Source of the DNA: Nitrosomonas sp. Nm84
GTDB taxonomy: Bacteria; Pseudomonadota; Gammaproteobacteria; Burkholderiales; Nitrosomonadaceae
Reading direction: 5' to 3'
Assembly (NCBI RefSeq): GCF_003201565.1
Contig: NZ_QJJP01000013.1
Span: 28,533 to 92,532, forward strand
Length of the DNA: 64,000 nucleotides
The notes beneath the pieces were generated by a model. The model saw only the letters and a list, made by a program, of their open reading frames with translations, made no database searches and was not told the DNA's origin. The position numbers were made by a program, and so were the translations under genes. The number at the start of each line of letters is the position of its first letter. Position 1 is the first letter of the stretch. Shown here in pieces: positions 44,551-54,616 of the stretch.

Positions 44551-46746
44551 TCACCGAGAAATTCTCCAGCAATAATGGATCTTGGCATCGCGGGCGAAAT
44601 CCTCCGGTATCATCGCTGCGCTGATGTCTTCAATGATCAAATCCGCCAATGCTGCTTGATCCATTTTGAAGCGGCGGAAATTGGTTGAGAAATATAAGTT
44701 TCCACCTCGTGCCAGCAAGGTTACAGCATTGCGGATCAGCTGCACGTGGTCTTTCTGGATGTCGAAGACTTCGTCCATTTTCTTGGAATTGGAAAAAGTG
44801 GGCGGATCAAGAAAGATCAGATCGAATTGCAGTTTTTGTTTTGCACTCGCTTGTTCGGTCAACCATTGCAGGCAATTGGCGCGTACCAGCTTGTGATCAT
44901 CGCGGATACCGTTGAGGACAAAATTTCGTCGTGCCCAATCCACATAGGTATTGGACATATCGACCGTGACGCTGGACGCCGCACCGCCAATCGCCGCATG
45001 TACCGTGGCACTGCCGGTATAGGCGAATAAATTCAGGAAACGTTTGCCTCTGGCCTGTTGTTGAATCAATAAGCGCAGCGGCCGGTGATCGAGAAACAAA
45101 CCGGTGTCCAGGTAGTCCTCAAAATTCACCCAGAATTTGCAGCCGCTTTCTTCAACGACATGAAAATGACGGGAATTGCCTTGTTTTTCGTATTGGTCGG
45201 TGCTTTTTTGTTTGCGGCGTATTTTTAGAAATACTTGCTCGGCAGGAATTTCCAGCACTTTGGGTATTTCCGCCATCACGCCGGCCAGCCGCTGATTGGC
45301 CTTGGCAGGGTCAATCGTTTTCGGCGATTCATATTCCTGGACATTGACCCAGGTTTGCTCGCCTTGATAAACATCCACTGCCACCGCGTATTCCGGCAGG
45401 TCGGCATCGTACAACCGGTAACAATGCACCTGATTTTGTTTGGCCCACTTGGTCAGTTTTTTTAGGTTCTTGCGCAAGCGGTTGGCGAACATTTCCGCCT
45501 GGTTGTCGAGTTGCCCGGCTTGGGCGCGGCGGCTGATGTGTTCGATGCGTTCCTGTTGCGATTTGGCTTTTGGTTCGAAGAAAGCTTTTTCCTCAATCGT
45601 GAGGCGCAATAACTTGCATTCTAATGCGCCATTGAACAGCGTGATCGGCTTGTGCGAACGGATGCCCAATTTAAAACCCAACTCCGGATTGGCGATGATG
45701 ATTGCCACCTGCCAACCGACAAAGCGCTGTTTCAAGACTTCACCGAACTGGCGGTAGAGCAGGGCGGCTTGTTCTTCATCGCCAAGTCGTTCGCCATAAG
45801 GGGGATTGCAGACGATCAAACCTTTGTGCCAGCTTTCCTTGGCTGCGGCATCGGTGATGTCTCGCCTTTCGATGTGGATTTTGCCTTGTAAACCGGCGTT
45901 CTCAATATGCTGCAACGCGGCGGTGACGGTGTGGCGATCTTGGTCGAAACCGACGATCGCCGGCAATTTATTCAGGCCTATCTCGCGGCGCTGTTGCGCT
46001 TCGTCTAAAACACTTTGCCACCGTGTGGCGTCGTGCTGCTTCCAGCCCAAAAAGCCGAAATAATCGCGCTGCAAGCCTGGTGCGATATCCCCGGCGATCA
46101 ATGCGCCTTCCACCAGCAGCGTGCCGGAGCCGCACATCGGGTCGAGCAGCGAGCCGCCTTGCTGGGCGATTTCCGGCCAACCGGCGCGCAGCAAAATGGC
46201 TGCTGCCAGGTTTTCCTTGATCGGCGCGGCAATGCTGACTTCGCGGTAACCACGCTTATGCGAACTCTCGCCGGATAAATCCAGGCTCAGTTGGGCAGTG
46301 TCGTTGTGCAGATAGACATTGACGCGGATGCTGGGGCGCTCGGTATCGACATTGGGCCGACTGCCGAACTTGGCGCGCATTTGATCGACGATGGCATCTT
46401 TTACTTTGAGTGCGCCAAAATGGGTGTTGTTGATCGCCGCATTGTTTTTGCTGCTAAACGATACCGCCAGGCTGTCATCAGCGTTCAAATGCTCGGACCA
46501 GTCGATGCATTGAATGCCGTCATAGAGATCCTGCTGGGATTTAACCTCGAAGCTGCTGAGCAATAATAGCACGCGGCTGGCGGTGCGCAACCATAAACAG
46601 GCGGTATAGGCCATCGCCAGATCGCCCTGAAAAGCCACGCCGGCCATTTTCTGCTGCACATTTTTCCCGCCGAGCGCTTGGATTTCATTGGCGAGAATGC
46701 CTTCCATCGCTTTCGGCGTGGTGGCGAAGAGTTGATATTGCGTCAT
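44551..46746 (-). CDS. rlmL: bifunctional 23S rRNA methyltransferase RlmKL
   Basis: A 731-residue fusion. The N-terminal part holds a THUMP domain (about 45-155) and the RlmL m2G2445 methyltransferase (LLDPMCGSGTLLVEGAL, then CNPPYGERLG). The C-terminal part holds the RlmK m7G2069 methyltransferase (FLNLFAYTGSATVHA, then FLDPPTFSNSKKM). Both SAM-binding sites appear intact. The length is slightly above the E. coli protein (702). Confidence 0.95.
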   Translation of the reverse strand: MTQYQLFATTPKAMEGILANEIQALGGKNVQQKMAGVAFQGDLAMAYTACLWLRTASRVLLLLSSFEVKSQQDLYDGIQCIDWSEHLNADDSLAVSFSSKNNAAINNTHFGALKVKDAIVDQMRAKFGSRPNVDTERPSIRVNVYLHNDTAQLSLDLSGESSHKRGYREVSIAAPIKENLAAAILLRAGWPEIAQQGGSLLDPMCGSGTLLVEGALIAGDIAPGLQRDYFGFLGWKQHDATRWQSVLDEAQQRREIGLNKLPAIVGFDQDRHTVTAALQHIENAGLQGKIHIERRDITDAAAKESWHKGLIVCNPPYGERLGDEEQAALLYRQFGEVLKQRFVGWQVAIIIANPELGFKLGIRSHKPITLFNGALECKLLRLTIEEKAFFEPKAKSQQERIEHISRRAQAGQLDNQAEMFANRLRKNLKKLTKWAKQNQVHCYRLYDADLPEYAVAVDVYQGEQTWVNVQEYESPKTIDPAKANQRLAGVMAEIPKVLEIPAEQVFLKIRRKQKSTDQYEKQGNSRHFHVVEESGCKFWVNFEDYLDTGLFLDHRPLRLLIQQQARGKRFLNLFAYTGSATVHAAIGGAASSVTVDMSNTYVDWARRNFVLNGIRDDHKLVRANCLQWLTEQASAKQKLQFDLIFLDPPTFSNSKKMDEVFDIQKDHVQLIRNAVTLLARGGNLYFSTNFRRFKMDQAALADLIIEDISAAMIPEDFARDAKIHYCWRISR

Positions 46747-46826
46747 GATTCGTGATTGTGGTCTGAATAGCCGCGTAGCATACTCGAATGTGCTGCCATT
46801 GCGCTGGCTTTTTTCAGTCTAGTTAC

Positions 46827-47039
46827 TCAGAGTGTTACAGTGACTTTTTCCCTGGCATATTCCACCACTTGGCCAGCGCGAATCTTGCAGGTTTTGCGCA
46901 GCTCAACCTGACCATCCACTTTGACCATACCTTTTGCAATCACGATCTTGGCCGCACCGCCGCTCCCGGACAAGCCGGTGATTTTCAATAGATCATTCAA
47001 TGCGATGGTGTCGTGGCCTGCGAGACTGAATTCACTCAT
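46827..47039 (-). CDS. S4-domain RNA-binding protein (YbcJ-like)
   Basis: A 70-residue protein consisting of one S4 domain: [32 protein letters not shown] then [13 protein letters not shown]. Family members bind structured RNA. Its ATG overlaps the stop of the next gene upstream by 4 bp. Confidence 0.88.
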   Translation of the reverse strand: MSEFSLAGHDTIALNDLLKITGLSGSGGAAKIVIAKGMVKVDGQVELRKTCKIRAGQVVEYAREKVTVTL

Positions 47040-47281
47040 GGTTTGCCTTGTTTAAATTGGATGTAGATGGCTTCGACTTTCTCTTTTGCCCACGGCGTTT
47101 TGCGCAGAAACTTCAAACTGGACTTGATGCTGGGATCTTGTTTGAAACATTTGATATCCACCTTTTTAGCCAGTCCCTCCCATTCATATTGCGCATGCAA
47201 CTCGATAAGTAACGCTTCCAAGGTCACGCCTTGCAAAGGGTTTTTGATTTGCGGGTGCTGGATATTTTCGGGGTTGGGCAT
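47036..47281 (-). CDS. VF530 (DUF2132) family protein
   Basis: An 81-residue protein matching the VF530 family: [47 protein letters not shown]. Relatives are reported to bind DNA; the cellular role is unclear. It is translationally coupled to the S4-domain gene downstream. Confidence 0.88.
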   Translation of the reverse strand: MPNPENIQHPQIKNPLQGVTLEALLIELHAQYEWEGLAKKVDIKCFKQDPSIKSSLKFLRKTPWAKEKVEAIYIQFKQGKP

Positions 47282-47347
47282 AGTTGCAGGGTGAATTGTT
47301 AACTGAGTTGTATTATACGTGTTGCATGGTATGCAGCAATTGAGTTT

Positions 47348-48007
47348 CTAGCCCGCGGGGGAATTTCTTTGCGATGGGTCTCTTTTAAATGCTTTTACCA
47401 GTTTGTGCGGGTCGATTTCGTGCCGTTGATTTCGCGCGGCGGATGCCCACCACGTGAGTTGCGTGAAGGTTCTATCGAAATAGCCGGCCCAGCTTTCAGC
47501 ATCGACATTCTCGAGAAACGTACCATCTTCAGCGAGAACCTCATGCGCTTTTGGAATCTGAACCATGGCCGAAACCGGCAAACAGCCGAGTTCTGACAGA
47601 AAAGTGCGCATCCCCACTGCAGCTCTCGCACCACCCCATTGCCCCGCCGAATAAGTGACAATCGCGCTGGGTTTATACGAAAACAGCGAACTGCCGAAGT
47701 GATTGAGCAAATGCGCTAAGGCGGGGCTCATCGAATGATTGTATTCAGGACTCACCATGATATATCCGTCAGCAGTTGCGATCTTTTCCGCCAGGGATTG
47801 AAGCTGAGCGGGTGCTTTATCGCGCGCGTAGGCAAAGTGGGGCTTGAATATCGATCCAAGATCAAAATCCAGCGGATCGATCAGCTCCGCAGAATGATCG
47901 CCTTGATGCATCTGCGATGCACATGCTCTCGCGACTCTCAGACCAAGGCGGGGAGGGTTGGGTGGGGAACTGTCGCGGACTGTGCCAAGGAAGATTAAGA
48001 ATTTCAT
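47348..48007 (-). CDS. NAD(P)H-dependent FMN reductase family protein
   Basis: A 219-residue flavodoxin-fold reductase. FLGTVRDSSPP at the start corresponds to the FMN phosphate loop and SPEYNHSMSPALAHLLNHFG is the family signature. I start it at the ATG at 48007, where the fold begins; the frame runs 28 codons further upstream without homology. The ribosome site is weak at either choice. Confidence 0.88.
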   Translation of the reverse strand: MKFLIFLGTVRDSSPPNPPRLGLRVARACASQMHQGDHSAELIDPLDFDLGSIFKPHFAYARDKAPAQLQSLAEKIATADGYIMVSPEYNHSMSPALAHLLNHFGSSLFSYKPSAIVTYSAGQWGGARAAVGMRTFLSELGCLPVSAMVQIPKAHEVLAEDGTFLENVDAESWAGYFDRTFTQLTWWASAARNQRHEIDPHKLVKAFKRDPSQRNSPAG

Positions 48008-48084
48008 CGATATTCTATGGAAAGTTGATATAACGTAAAGTTGAGGGGTGCCGTGCGTTTGCGGCATTCCGCTCGAACGGCAGG

Positions 48085-48558
48085 TTAGCAATTTTCGTTG
48101 CCATAATGAAGCTTCCCTTGTTTGTGTAACTTTACGAACGATTTGGCAGGCTCATAGAGTGGAGGATACTTGTTGTTCAGTAGCGGCTCCAATGTGTAAA
48201 TATAGAATAATTCGACATCCTCCAAGTGCATTTCTGGAATACCACCAAAGCACCAGAAATGAGAAAAAGTGAGCTGCGACTTACGATGTTGAATAAGACG
48301 ATTGTAAATAGTGTTGGATTGGCCGACGTAAACTATCTCTGACTCTTGGATTAAGAAATAAATGCCACCTTTATTGGGACCTTCGCCATAGGTATAGAGA
48401 ACGGAATTTTTTAATATGTGATCAGGGGTATGTAAAAATTTCGGATAACTTTGCATTAGCCACTTTATGGGTGTGATATCCACCACCTTCCAAGGTTCCT
48501 GTGGAAGTAAGTAGATGTTATCTCCTTCAAATTCAAATGTGTGATGAGGAATAGGCAT
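48085..48558 (-). CDS. GIY-YIG nuclease family protein
   Basis: A 157-residue protein with a GIY-YIG core: GIYFLI at 65-70, IVYVGQS at 75-81, Arg87 and Glu116. About 60 residues of unassigned sequence precede the domain. GIY-YIG nucleases cut DNA in repair, homing or restriction; this one has no mobile-element neighbours and its substrate is unknown. Base composition is more AT-rich than the flanking genes, which could mean later acquisition. Confidence 0.82.
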   Translation of the reverse strand: MPIPHHTFEFEGDNIYLLPQEPWKVVDITPIKWLMQSYPKFLHTPDHILKNSVLYTYGEGPNKGGIYFLIQESEIVYVGQSNTIYNRLIQHRKSQLTFSHFWCFGGIPEMHLEDVELFYIYTLEPLLNNKYPPLYEPAKSFVKLHKQGKLHYGNENC

Positions 48559-48705
48559 TACTAACGTAATGTATACGAAATGATTTATCTAATAATGCTT
48601 AGCGGATGTCGTGTCATCATGGCTAGAAATAGATATCTCGTTGTTAAAACTTATTAAAGTTTATAGCAATCAGAAAAATTGTATCAGCAAATACACCATC
48701 ACTAT

Positions 48706-50148
48706 TTACAACAAAAAAATAGTCGCCAGACTCAGAAAAATAAAGAATCCGCCACTATCCGTCACGGCAGTAATCATCACGCTGGAGCCGATGGCGGGGT
48801 CGCGTCCGAATTTGCGCAGGGTCAGCGGGATCAGCACACCGAGCAGCGCTGCCAGCAGCAGATTCAGCATCAGCGCCAGGGACATGACCAGACCCAGTTC
48901 GGCATTTTGATAAATTGCGAAGGTAAACAAGCCGACCACGGCGCCCCATAGCAGGCCATTGACTGCGCTGACGCCGATTTCCTTGGCGATCAATTTCCAG
49001 GCGCTGCTGGTGTTGATTTGATCCAGTGCCAGTGCGCGTACGATCATGGTGATGGTTTGATTGCCGGAGTTGCCGCCTATGCCAGCGATGATCGGCATGA
49101 GTGCTGCGAGGGCGACCAGTTTTTCGATGGAGTCTTCAAACACGCCGATGACGCGGGACGCGATAAAGGCAGTGACCAGATTGATCGCCAGCCAGACCCA
49201 GCGGTTTTTAACGCTTTTTAAGACTGGCGCAAAGAGATCTTCTTCTTCGCTCAAACCGGCCAGATTCAGCGCTTCATTCTCTGCTTTTTCGCGGATAAAA
49301 TCGATGACGGTGTTGACGGTGACACGTCCCAGTAATGTGCCGCTATCATCCACCACGGAAGCGGAAACCAGATCGTAGCGCTCAAACGCATTGGCAGCTT
49401 GTTGCGCGACATCGTGCGGACGCAGTTTGATCATTTCCTTGGCCATCACTTCTGCAACCAGGATATCGGGGTCGCTGACCAGCAATCGGTTAATCAGTAG
49501 TACGCCTTTTAATTGCTCATTCCGATCCACGACGAATAGCTGATCGGTATGATCCGGCATTTCTTCCAGTCGGCGTAAATAGCGCAAAACTACCTCTAGC
49601 CGGACATCTTCACGAATTGTGATGACATCGAAATCCATCAATGCGCCCACCGAGTCTTCGGGATACGACATGGCGGCACGCAGCTGCTCACGTTCTTCAA
49701 TCGGTAACGAGCGAAAAACATCGTCCATGACTTCCTGCGGCAAATCGGGGGCAAGATCGGCAATCTCGTCGGCATCCAGATATTCCGTCGCAGCGACCAA
49801 TTCCTGATTGCGCATGTCGGTGATCAGTGTGGCACGAACGGCATCGGAGGTTTCCAGCAAGACTTCTCCGTCCCGGTCCGCTTTGACCATGCTCCAGATC
49901 AGGAGTCGGTCTTCCAGCGGTAGTGCTTCTAAGATAAGCGCAATATCAGCGGGATGCAGTTGATCCAAAAAATTTTGTAATTCGGCCAGATTCTGCTTTT
50001 GCACGGAAGAGTCGACAAGCGTGTCGTCAGACGTATCCTGCAAATGCACCAGACCTTCCACCAACTTGTATTTACGCAATAGATAAGTGGCCTGGCTTAG
50101 CGGGGTGGGCGAATCTTCGTTGTCGTTGTGATGGTCGGTTTCGGTCAT
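48706..50148 (-). CDS. mgtE: magnesium transporter MgtE
   Basis: A 480-residue Mg2+ channel. The cytoplasmic N domain (about 45-160) is followed by two CBS domains (about 165-295) that sense Mg2+ and a five-helix membrane domain with GIGGNSGNQTITMIVRALALDQI and the closing DSGGFFIFLSLATIF. The C-terminus ends at IFLL as is usual. Confidence 0.95.
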   Translation of the reverse strand: MTETDHHNDNEDSPTPLSQATYLLRKYKLVEGLVHLQDTSDDTLVDSSVQKQNLAELQNFLDQLHPADIALILEALPLEDRLLIWSMVKADRDGEVLLETSDAVRATLITDMRNQELVAATEYLDADEIADLAPDLPQEVMDDVFRSLPIEEREQLRAAMSYPEDSVGALMDFDVITIREDVRLEVVLRYLRRLEEMPDHTDQLFVVDRNEQLKGVLLINRLLVSDPDILVAEVMAKEMIKLRPHDVAQQAANAFERYDLVSASVVDDSGTLLGRVTVNTVIDFIREKAENEALNLAGLSEEEDLFAPVLKSVKNRWVWLAINLVTAFIASRVIGVFEDSIEKLVALAALMPIIAGIGGNSGNQTITMIVRALALDQINTSSAWKLIAKEIGVSAVNGLLWGAVVGLFTFAIYQNAELGLVMSLALMLNLLLAALLGVLIPLTLRKFGRDPAIGSSVMITAVTDSGGFFIFLSLATIFLL

Positions 50149-50335
50149 AACGGGTTTGCGCTAGCAGACAGCTTTATTAATGTAAGTGAGTTCAGGGTGG
50201 TTATACGCTGAACAGTTTGCAGCTTGGCGACTGGAGAGTATAACCTTCTGTACTGTATCAATACTATACGATTGTTGGGTGGATTGCTGTGAAATTACTT
50301 TCAGTTGAAAGGATATGTGCAGTGCAAAATTAAAT

Positions 50336-51154
50336 TCACATTGGCGATTTCAGCATCGCAATCACAGGCTTTGTCTGCGGTCTGACATTGCGCCATACAA
50401 AGAACGATTCAGCCGCTTGTTCGACCAGCATGCCGACGCCATCGGCTATCTGACGCGTGCCATGTAGTTGCGCAAATTTGAGAAAGCGTGTCGGTTCGCG
50501 GCTATACATCATGTCGTAGGCGAGGATGGTTTGTGCAAAAATACCGATTGGCAATTCAGGCAGCGCATCGTGCAGGCTGGCGGAAGTTGCGTTGATGATG
50601 ATGTCAAACTGGTCACCAGAGAAGTGTATGAAATCGCCTGCAATGATATTGCCATAAGCGCTGAATTGTTGTTGTAACGTTTCCGCCTTATGCGGTGTCC
50701 GATTGGCAATGGCCAGCAGGGATGGTTTTTGTTGCAGCAGTGGCAGGATGACTCCCCGTGCTGCGCCGCCCGCCCCTAAAAGTAGTATGCGTTTGGTAGC
50801 AATGGGGATACCCAGATTCAATTCGATGTCGCGTACCAGTCCTGCACCGTCGGTGTTGTCACCAAGAATTTCATTACCATCAAATTTAAGCGTATTAACC
50901 GCCTGAGCGATAGTTGCGCGCTCGGTTAAACGGGTCGATAACTGGAAAGCTTCCAGTTTGAACGGTACGGTAACATTCAACCCTTTGCCGCCTTGATGGC
51001 GAAAACTTTCCACCGTTGACTTGAAATCATCCAACGCAGCTAAGATGGCAACATAGTGCACGGGCTGGTGGGTTTGTTGTGCAAAGGCGGTGTGTATGAG
51101 GGGTGATTTGCTATGTGCAATGGGGTTGCCGATTACCGCGTAAGAATCAAGCAT
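50336..51154 (-). CDS. aroE: shikimate dehydrogenase
   Basis: A 272-residue NADP enzyme of the aromatic amino-acid pathway. Shikimate-binding NPIAHSKSP at 10-18, catalytic Lys66 in NVTVPFK and Asp102 in GDNTDG; the NADP motif LLGAGGAARGV and ANRT follow. It follows the tonB gene by 72 bp. Confidence 0.96.
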   Translation of the reverse strand: MLDSYAVIGNPIAHSKSPLIHTAFAQQTHQPVHYVAILAALDDFKSTVESFRHQGGKGLNVTVPFKLEAFQLSTRLTERATIAQAVNTLKFDGNEILGDNTDGAGLVRDIELNLGIPIATKRILLLGAGGAARGVILPLLQQKPSLLAIANRTPHKAETLQQQFSAYGNIIAGDFIHFSGDQFDIIINATSASLHDALPELPIGIFAQTILAYDMMYSREPTRFLKFAQLHGTRQIADGVGMLVEQAAESFFVWRNVRPQTKPVIAMLKSPM

Positions 51155-51226
51155 AAGTATAAGAATCTATGATTAAAGTAGTGAACGGTTGAATTGAATC
51201 AATTGATTCCGGTCGTCTCTGGATTG

Positions 51227-52192
51227 TTACTGACTCAATAGCATATCCGAAGGGGCAAACACCCAAGTTCGGGTGATATGTAGAATATCGGTATCCTTAC
51301 TAATATCCGGTGGGAAAGGCGCAAATCCGTTTTGTCCGGCAAGTTTCACGATATTGATGGCGGCTTCGTCGAGAATTTTTTCTCCGGATGACCGGTGGAT
51401 TTCAATCGCTTCCAGGCTGCCATTCGCTCGAATACTGACCGTGAGTTGTAAATTGCCATAGAGCTTGCCTTTTCTGGCGGCTTCGGGGTAATTCAGATTG
51501 CCGATGCGCTCGACTTTAATGCGCCAATCCTCGACATAGCGGGCAAAACGATATTCCTTGGTGCGTGCGCCTACAAATTTTCTTTTCGGGCGTTTTTGAT
51601 AATCATCATGATCCTGATCGATCTGTGCCCTCAAACGGGCAATATCAAGGCTGCGCAACAATAAATCAGCAGCATCGGGCGCCGTGTCTTCGTCTTCGTC
51701 TTCAGCTTCATCGGGTAGTGTACTGAGTTGCTGAGCTTGTTTGGTTTCATCGACAGCAGTCATGAGTTTCTTGGCTTCTTGTTCCAATTGCTTGACTTTT
51801 TGTTGCATTGCGATGTCATCGGTTACCGGTTTATTGGTCGGTTTGCTTGTGGTCGGTTTGCGTGTGAGCGGTTTGCTTTTGGGCAATACTGGGAAAGGTG
51901 TTTTCGCACGACGATTATCATCCGTATTGCCGCCACCATCGAGATTATCTTGTGCAAGTAGCTCGGTTTTTGTCGGTTTTGTCGGTGTTTTATTGTTGAC
52001 CAGCACAACTTCCAGCGATGTGGCGATTTTATCTAACTTGGGCTGCGGGAATTGAAAAGTCATTCCAAACAGTACAATGACATGTAAAAACAGTGAAGCA
52101 GCCATCGCCACACGCAGGCGATTGACTTGGGAATGTTGGTGGCTGCCGGCTACTGTGGGTGCAGTTTTGTGTGTGTGAATGGTAACAGCCAA
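51227..52192 (-). CDS. tonB: energy transducer TonB
   Basis: A 321-residue TonB-family protein: an N-terminal membrane helix (about 28-47), a Lys/Thr/Pro-rich linker, an acidic stretch (DEAEDEDEDTAPDA) and the C-terminal TonB fold with GNLQLTVSIRANGSLEAIEIHRSSG. No exbBD genes are nearby. The order tonB-aroE after an RNB nuclease recurs in betaproteobacteria. Confidence 0.9.
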   Translation of the reverse strand: MAVTIHTHKTAPTVAGSHQHSQVNRLRVAMAASLFLHVIVLFGMTFQFPQPKLDKIATSLEVVLVNNKTPTKPTKTELLAQDNLDGGGNTDDNRRAKTPFPVLPKSKPLTRKPTTSKPTNKPVTDDIAMQQKVKQLEQEAKKLMTAVDETKQAQQLSTLPDEAEDEDEDTAPDAADLLLRSLDIARLRAQIDQDHDDYQKRPKRKFVGARTKEYRFARYVEDWRIKVERIGNLNYPEAARKGKLYGNLQLTVSIRANGSLEAIEIHRSSGEKILDEAAINIVKLAGQNGFAPFPPDISKDTDILHITRTWVFAPSDMLLSQ

Positions 52193-52274
52193 AGGATCGA
52201 ACCTTGAAAGTTAAGTCTAAATTGCTCAGATAATCCCGATATTGTAGGGAACAAAGATTTGCTTGTCACATGAT

Positions 52275-52420
52275 TAGCAGGCCGTTGAAGAACTTCTGCA
52301 TTGTCGCTACGGTATTAACAACAGGTGCAAGATGCGCATTGATCACGTGTAAATGACGCTTTCTCGCCTGTTTTTGTTTGACATCGGTCGCCTCGAAAAC
52401 ATTTTCCAACGGCTTGCTGG
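52275..52420 (-). repeat. MITE-like dispersed repeat, copy D
   Basis: About 146 bp between tonB and the RNB nuclease gene. Left end AGCAGGCCGTTGAAGAAC, right end TTTTCCAACGGCTTGCT. The interior matches copy A in the same orientation. It stops 9 bp from the nuclease stop codon; a 69-codon frame across it is incidental. Confidence 0.8.
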
Positions 52421-52428
52421 CGATTAAT

Positions 52429-54285
52429 CTACGCATCCTGTTTTTGCAGGAATTCTGCATGTAAGCTGCGTTCAAGCAAGTCTATTTCAGACAATTTAAG
52501 TTGCACGTAAGTACCAGGTGCGATTTCCGGTAATGAAGGTATTCGTGTTACCAGCGGGATACGATCCAGTTTTACCAGATTTTCTTTAATGACTTGGGCA
52601 TTGGTAATCTGAATCTTTTCTTGCAATAACCAGCGCAAACACCAGTAACGTTCCATGGCGCGCTGAAATTCGCCATAAATACCATAAGCTGTTTCAAAGT
52701 CGCGCATTGCGATTAAAAGACTATTGCTCTCTTTGGTGTAAGGAGGAGGCTCTCTACGCAATAGCGCGATGAGTTGCCGCTGATTGACTAAATCGACGTA
52801 GCGCCTCATGGGAGAGCTACTCCAGGCGTATTGCGGAACGCCCAGACCTTGATGCGGAGCGGGTGAAGTGCTCATTTTTACCTTGCCATTGGACTGGCTG
52901 CGAAAGATGCCGGTAATGCCCGCATCGGTCAATTGCTTGCCCCATTCGGTGTTGACATAAATCATCAATTCCGACACCACCTTGTCGATCGGTGAGCCGC
53001 GGCGGCGTTCGTTGATTGTGACGTGATCATTGTCGATTTCAAAACTATAATCAATTTTGTCATTATTGGTGTCATTCGCTTTGCCACGTTGATTTTCCAT
53101 CTTGCAAGCAAATTTCCACAACAAACTTAACTCCTTGCTGAAGGTATGTGCAAAATTTCCTTTGTTCAATGAGGTTTCGTTGAAGTGTTGCTCCAGCATG
53201 TTGTGACGTAAATTTGCTGCAACTTTTATTTTCTCAATTTTGCTCTCGCTGCTGATCACAGTAAAATCATCGGCTACGTCAAGATATAATGACAGTGAGG
53301 GTTGCAGTCGGTTTTCAGTGAGTGTGAAATGATGGATGATTGCGTCCGGCAGCATGGTAATCTTGTTGCCAGGCAGATAAACTGTCGATAGTCGCGTTGC
53401 GGCAGCTTGATCGAGTGCTGATTCAGGATCAATTCCCAGTGCAGGCGCTGCAATATGAATACCAATGCGAAAGCTTCCGAATGGTAATAAGGTAACAGAA
53501 AAAGCATCATCAATTTCAGTGGTCGAAGCGTCGTCAATACTGAATGCGACGACATCCGAGATCGGCAGATCAAGAAAATCATGCAGCGTTGGTTGTGACT
53601 CCAGTTCACTGAAGTGGACACCTTCAGGAAAATGCTCCCAGATGAATTGGTTGAAGTGATAGTCATGCGAGGACGCGATGGCGCCGCATTTTTCCATCAG
53701 TTTGACAACCGTGAGCTTTTTCTCTGTGCAGGCGGTTTCGAGTGCTTTCCATTCAATGGAATTTTTATCCGGTTTGTAGAGTAAATTAGGTATGCGCGCT
53801 TTAAATTCTTCGGGTAAGACAAAGCGGTTTAATTGCTCAACATAACGTGCTTGTTGCTCCGCTTGCCGGCGTTTCTTTTCTTGGCTGGCCAATGCGGCTT
53901 TCAGTGCATCAGGTGGCGCTGCTTTATAACGTCCCAGTGCTTTTTTATAAAAATACATGGGTGCATTCTGAAGCAGTAGCAATGTGGCGGCAGCTTCAAC
54001 CGGACTGGGTGTGTGACCAAAATAATCAGCGGCAAGGGCATCGCTGGTAAATTCTGTATCCTGTGTGCAGCACTCCCATAGAAAATTGGGATCTAATTCG
54101 TCAGTAACTTTCTGCACATGCTCCATGAACTCGGATAGAGGGGGAGTGGAGAATCGAAACAATACTGATGTTGCCTTGATCTTGGAACGTTTGCCATGCA
54201 CGGCCTCTATTTGCAAAGAGGTCGTATTGTCAGCCAGTATGGCACCCACCTTAAAGGTCCCAGTTTCTTCGTAAAAAACATTCAT
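52429..54285 (-). CDS. RNB-domain ribonuclease (RNase II-like)
   Basis: A 618-residue 3'-5' exoribonuclease. The RNB catalytic Asp cluster SIDDASTTEIDDAF is at about 255-268 and SSPMRRYVDLVNQRQLIALL later. A C-terminal S1-like barrel is short or divergent. RNA degradation is the family role. It is the first gene of the tonB-aroE stretch but a repeat copy separates it from tonB. Confidence 0.9.
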   Translation of the reverse strand: MNVFYEETGTFKVGAILADNTTSLQIEAVHGKRSKIKATSVLFRFSTPPLSEFMEHVQKVTDELDPNFLWECCTQDTEFTSDALAADYFGHTPSPVEAAATLLLLQNAPMYFYKKALGRYKAAPPDALKAALASQEKKRRQAEQQARYVEQLNRFVLPEEFKARIPNLLYKPDKNSIEWKALETACTEKKLTVVKLMEKCGAIASSHDYHFNQFIWEHFPEGVHFSELESQPTLHDFLDLPISDVVAFSIDDASTTEIDDAFSVTLLPFGSFRIGIHIAAPALGIDPESALDQAAATRLSTVYLPGNKITMLPDAIIHHFTLTENRLQPSLSLYLDVADDFTVISSESKIEKIKVAANLRHNMLEQHFNETSLNKGNFAHTFSKELSLLWKFACKMENQRGKANDTNNDKIDYSFEIDNDHVTINERRRGSPIDKVVSELMIYVNTEWGKQLTDAGITGIFRSQSNGKVKMSTSPAPHQGLGVPQYAWSSSPMRRYVDLVNQRQLIALLRREPPPYTKESNSLLIAMRDFETAYGIYGEFQRAMERYWCLRWLLQEKIQITNAQVIKENLVKLDRIPLVTRIPSLPEIAPGTYVQLKLSEIDLLERSLHAEFLQKQDA

Positions 54286-54616
54286 AAGATTGTTTTTATC
54301 ATTCCGATTGAGGAGTTAAAACAGAGTTGCTGCATAATGAAAGATTGAGTTGTTATGACAAGAAATTAAGCGCTTTGGCATTCAATTCACAAGATTTGCA
54401 TTTCAGTATGTATGAGGCTATTAGTCCCGCATTATATACGAGACATTTAAAGGGAAGATGAAAAACGGTAGACAATTGTTGTTAGAGATAGTGCCAATAT
54501 TTTTCAATGGATTGATGGCGCTTATAATACTCATGACTCGGAACATCAAAGTTTGGCGATGAGTTTTGGATTTTAGCCGGCGATTCTCCATAGCCTTGCC
54601 ACGGAGAATTGCAAGT
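54286..54616. other. 331-bp gap with no gene
   Basis: Between the RNB nuclease start and the DciA stop. It holds an inverted pair ATTCTCC/GGAGAAT near 54573-54607 (13-nt loop), possibly ending the DciA transcript. No other feature seen. Confidence 0.45.

Noticed and set aside
52266..52475. 69-codon frame before the RNB nuclease end
   Set aside because: Runs through repeat copy D and into the nuclease gene in another frame.
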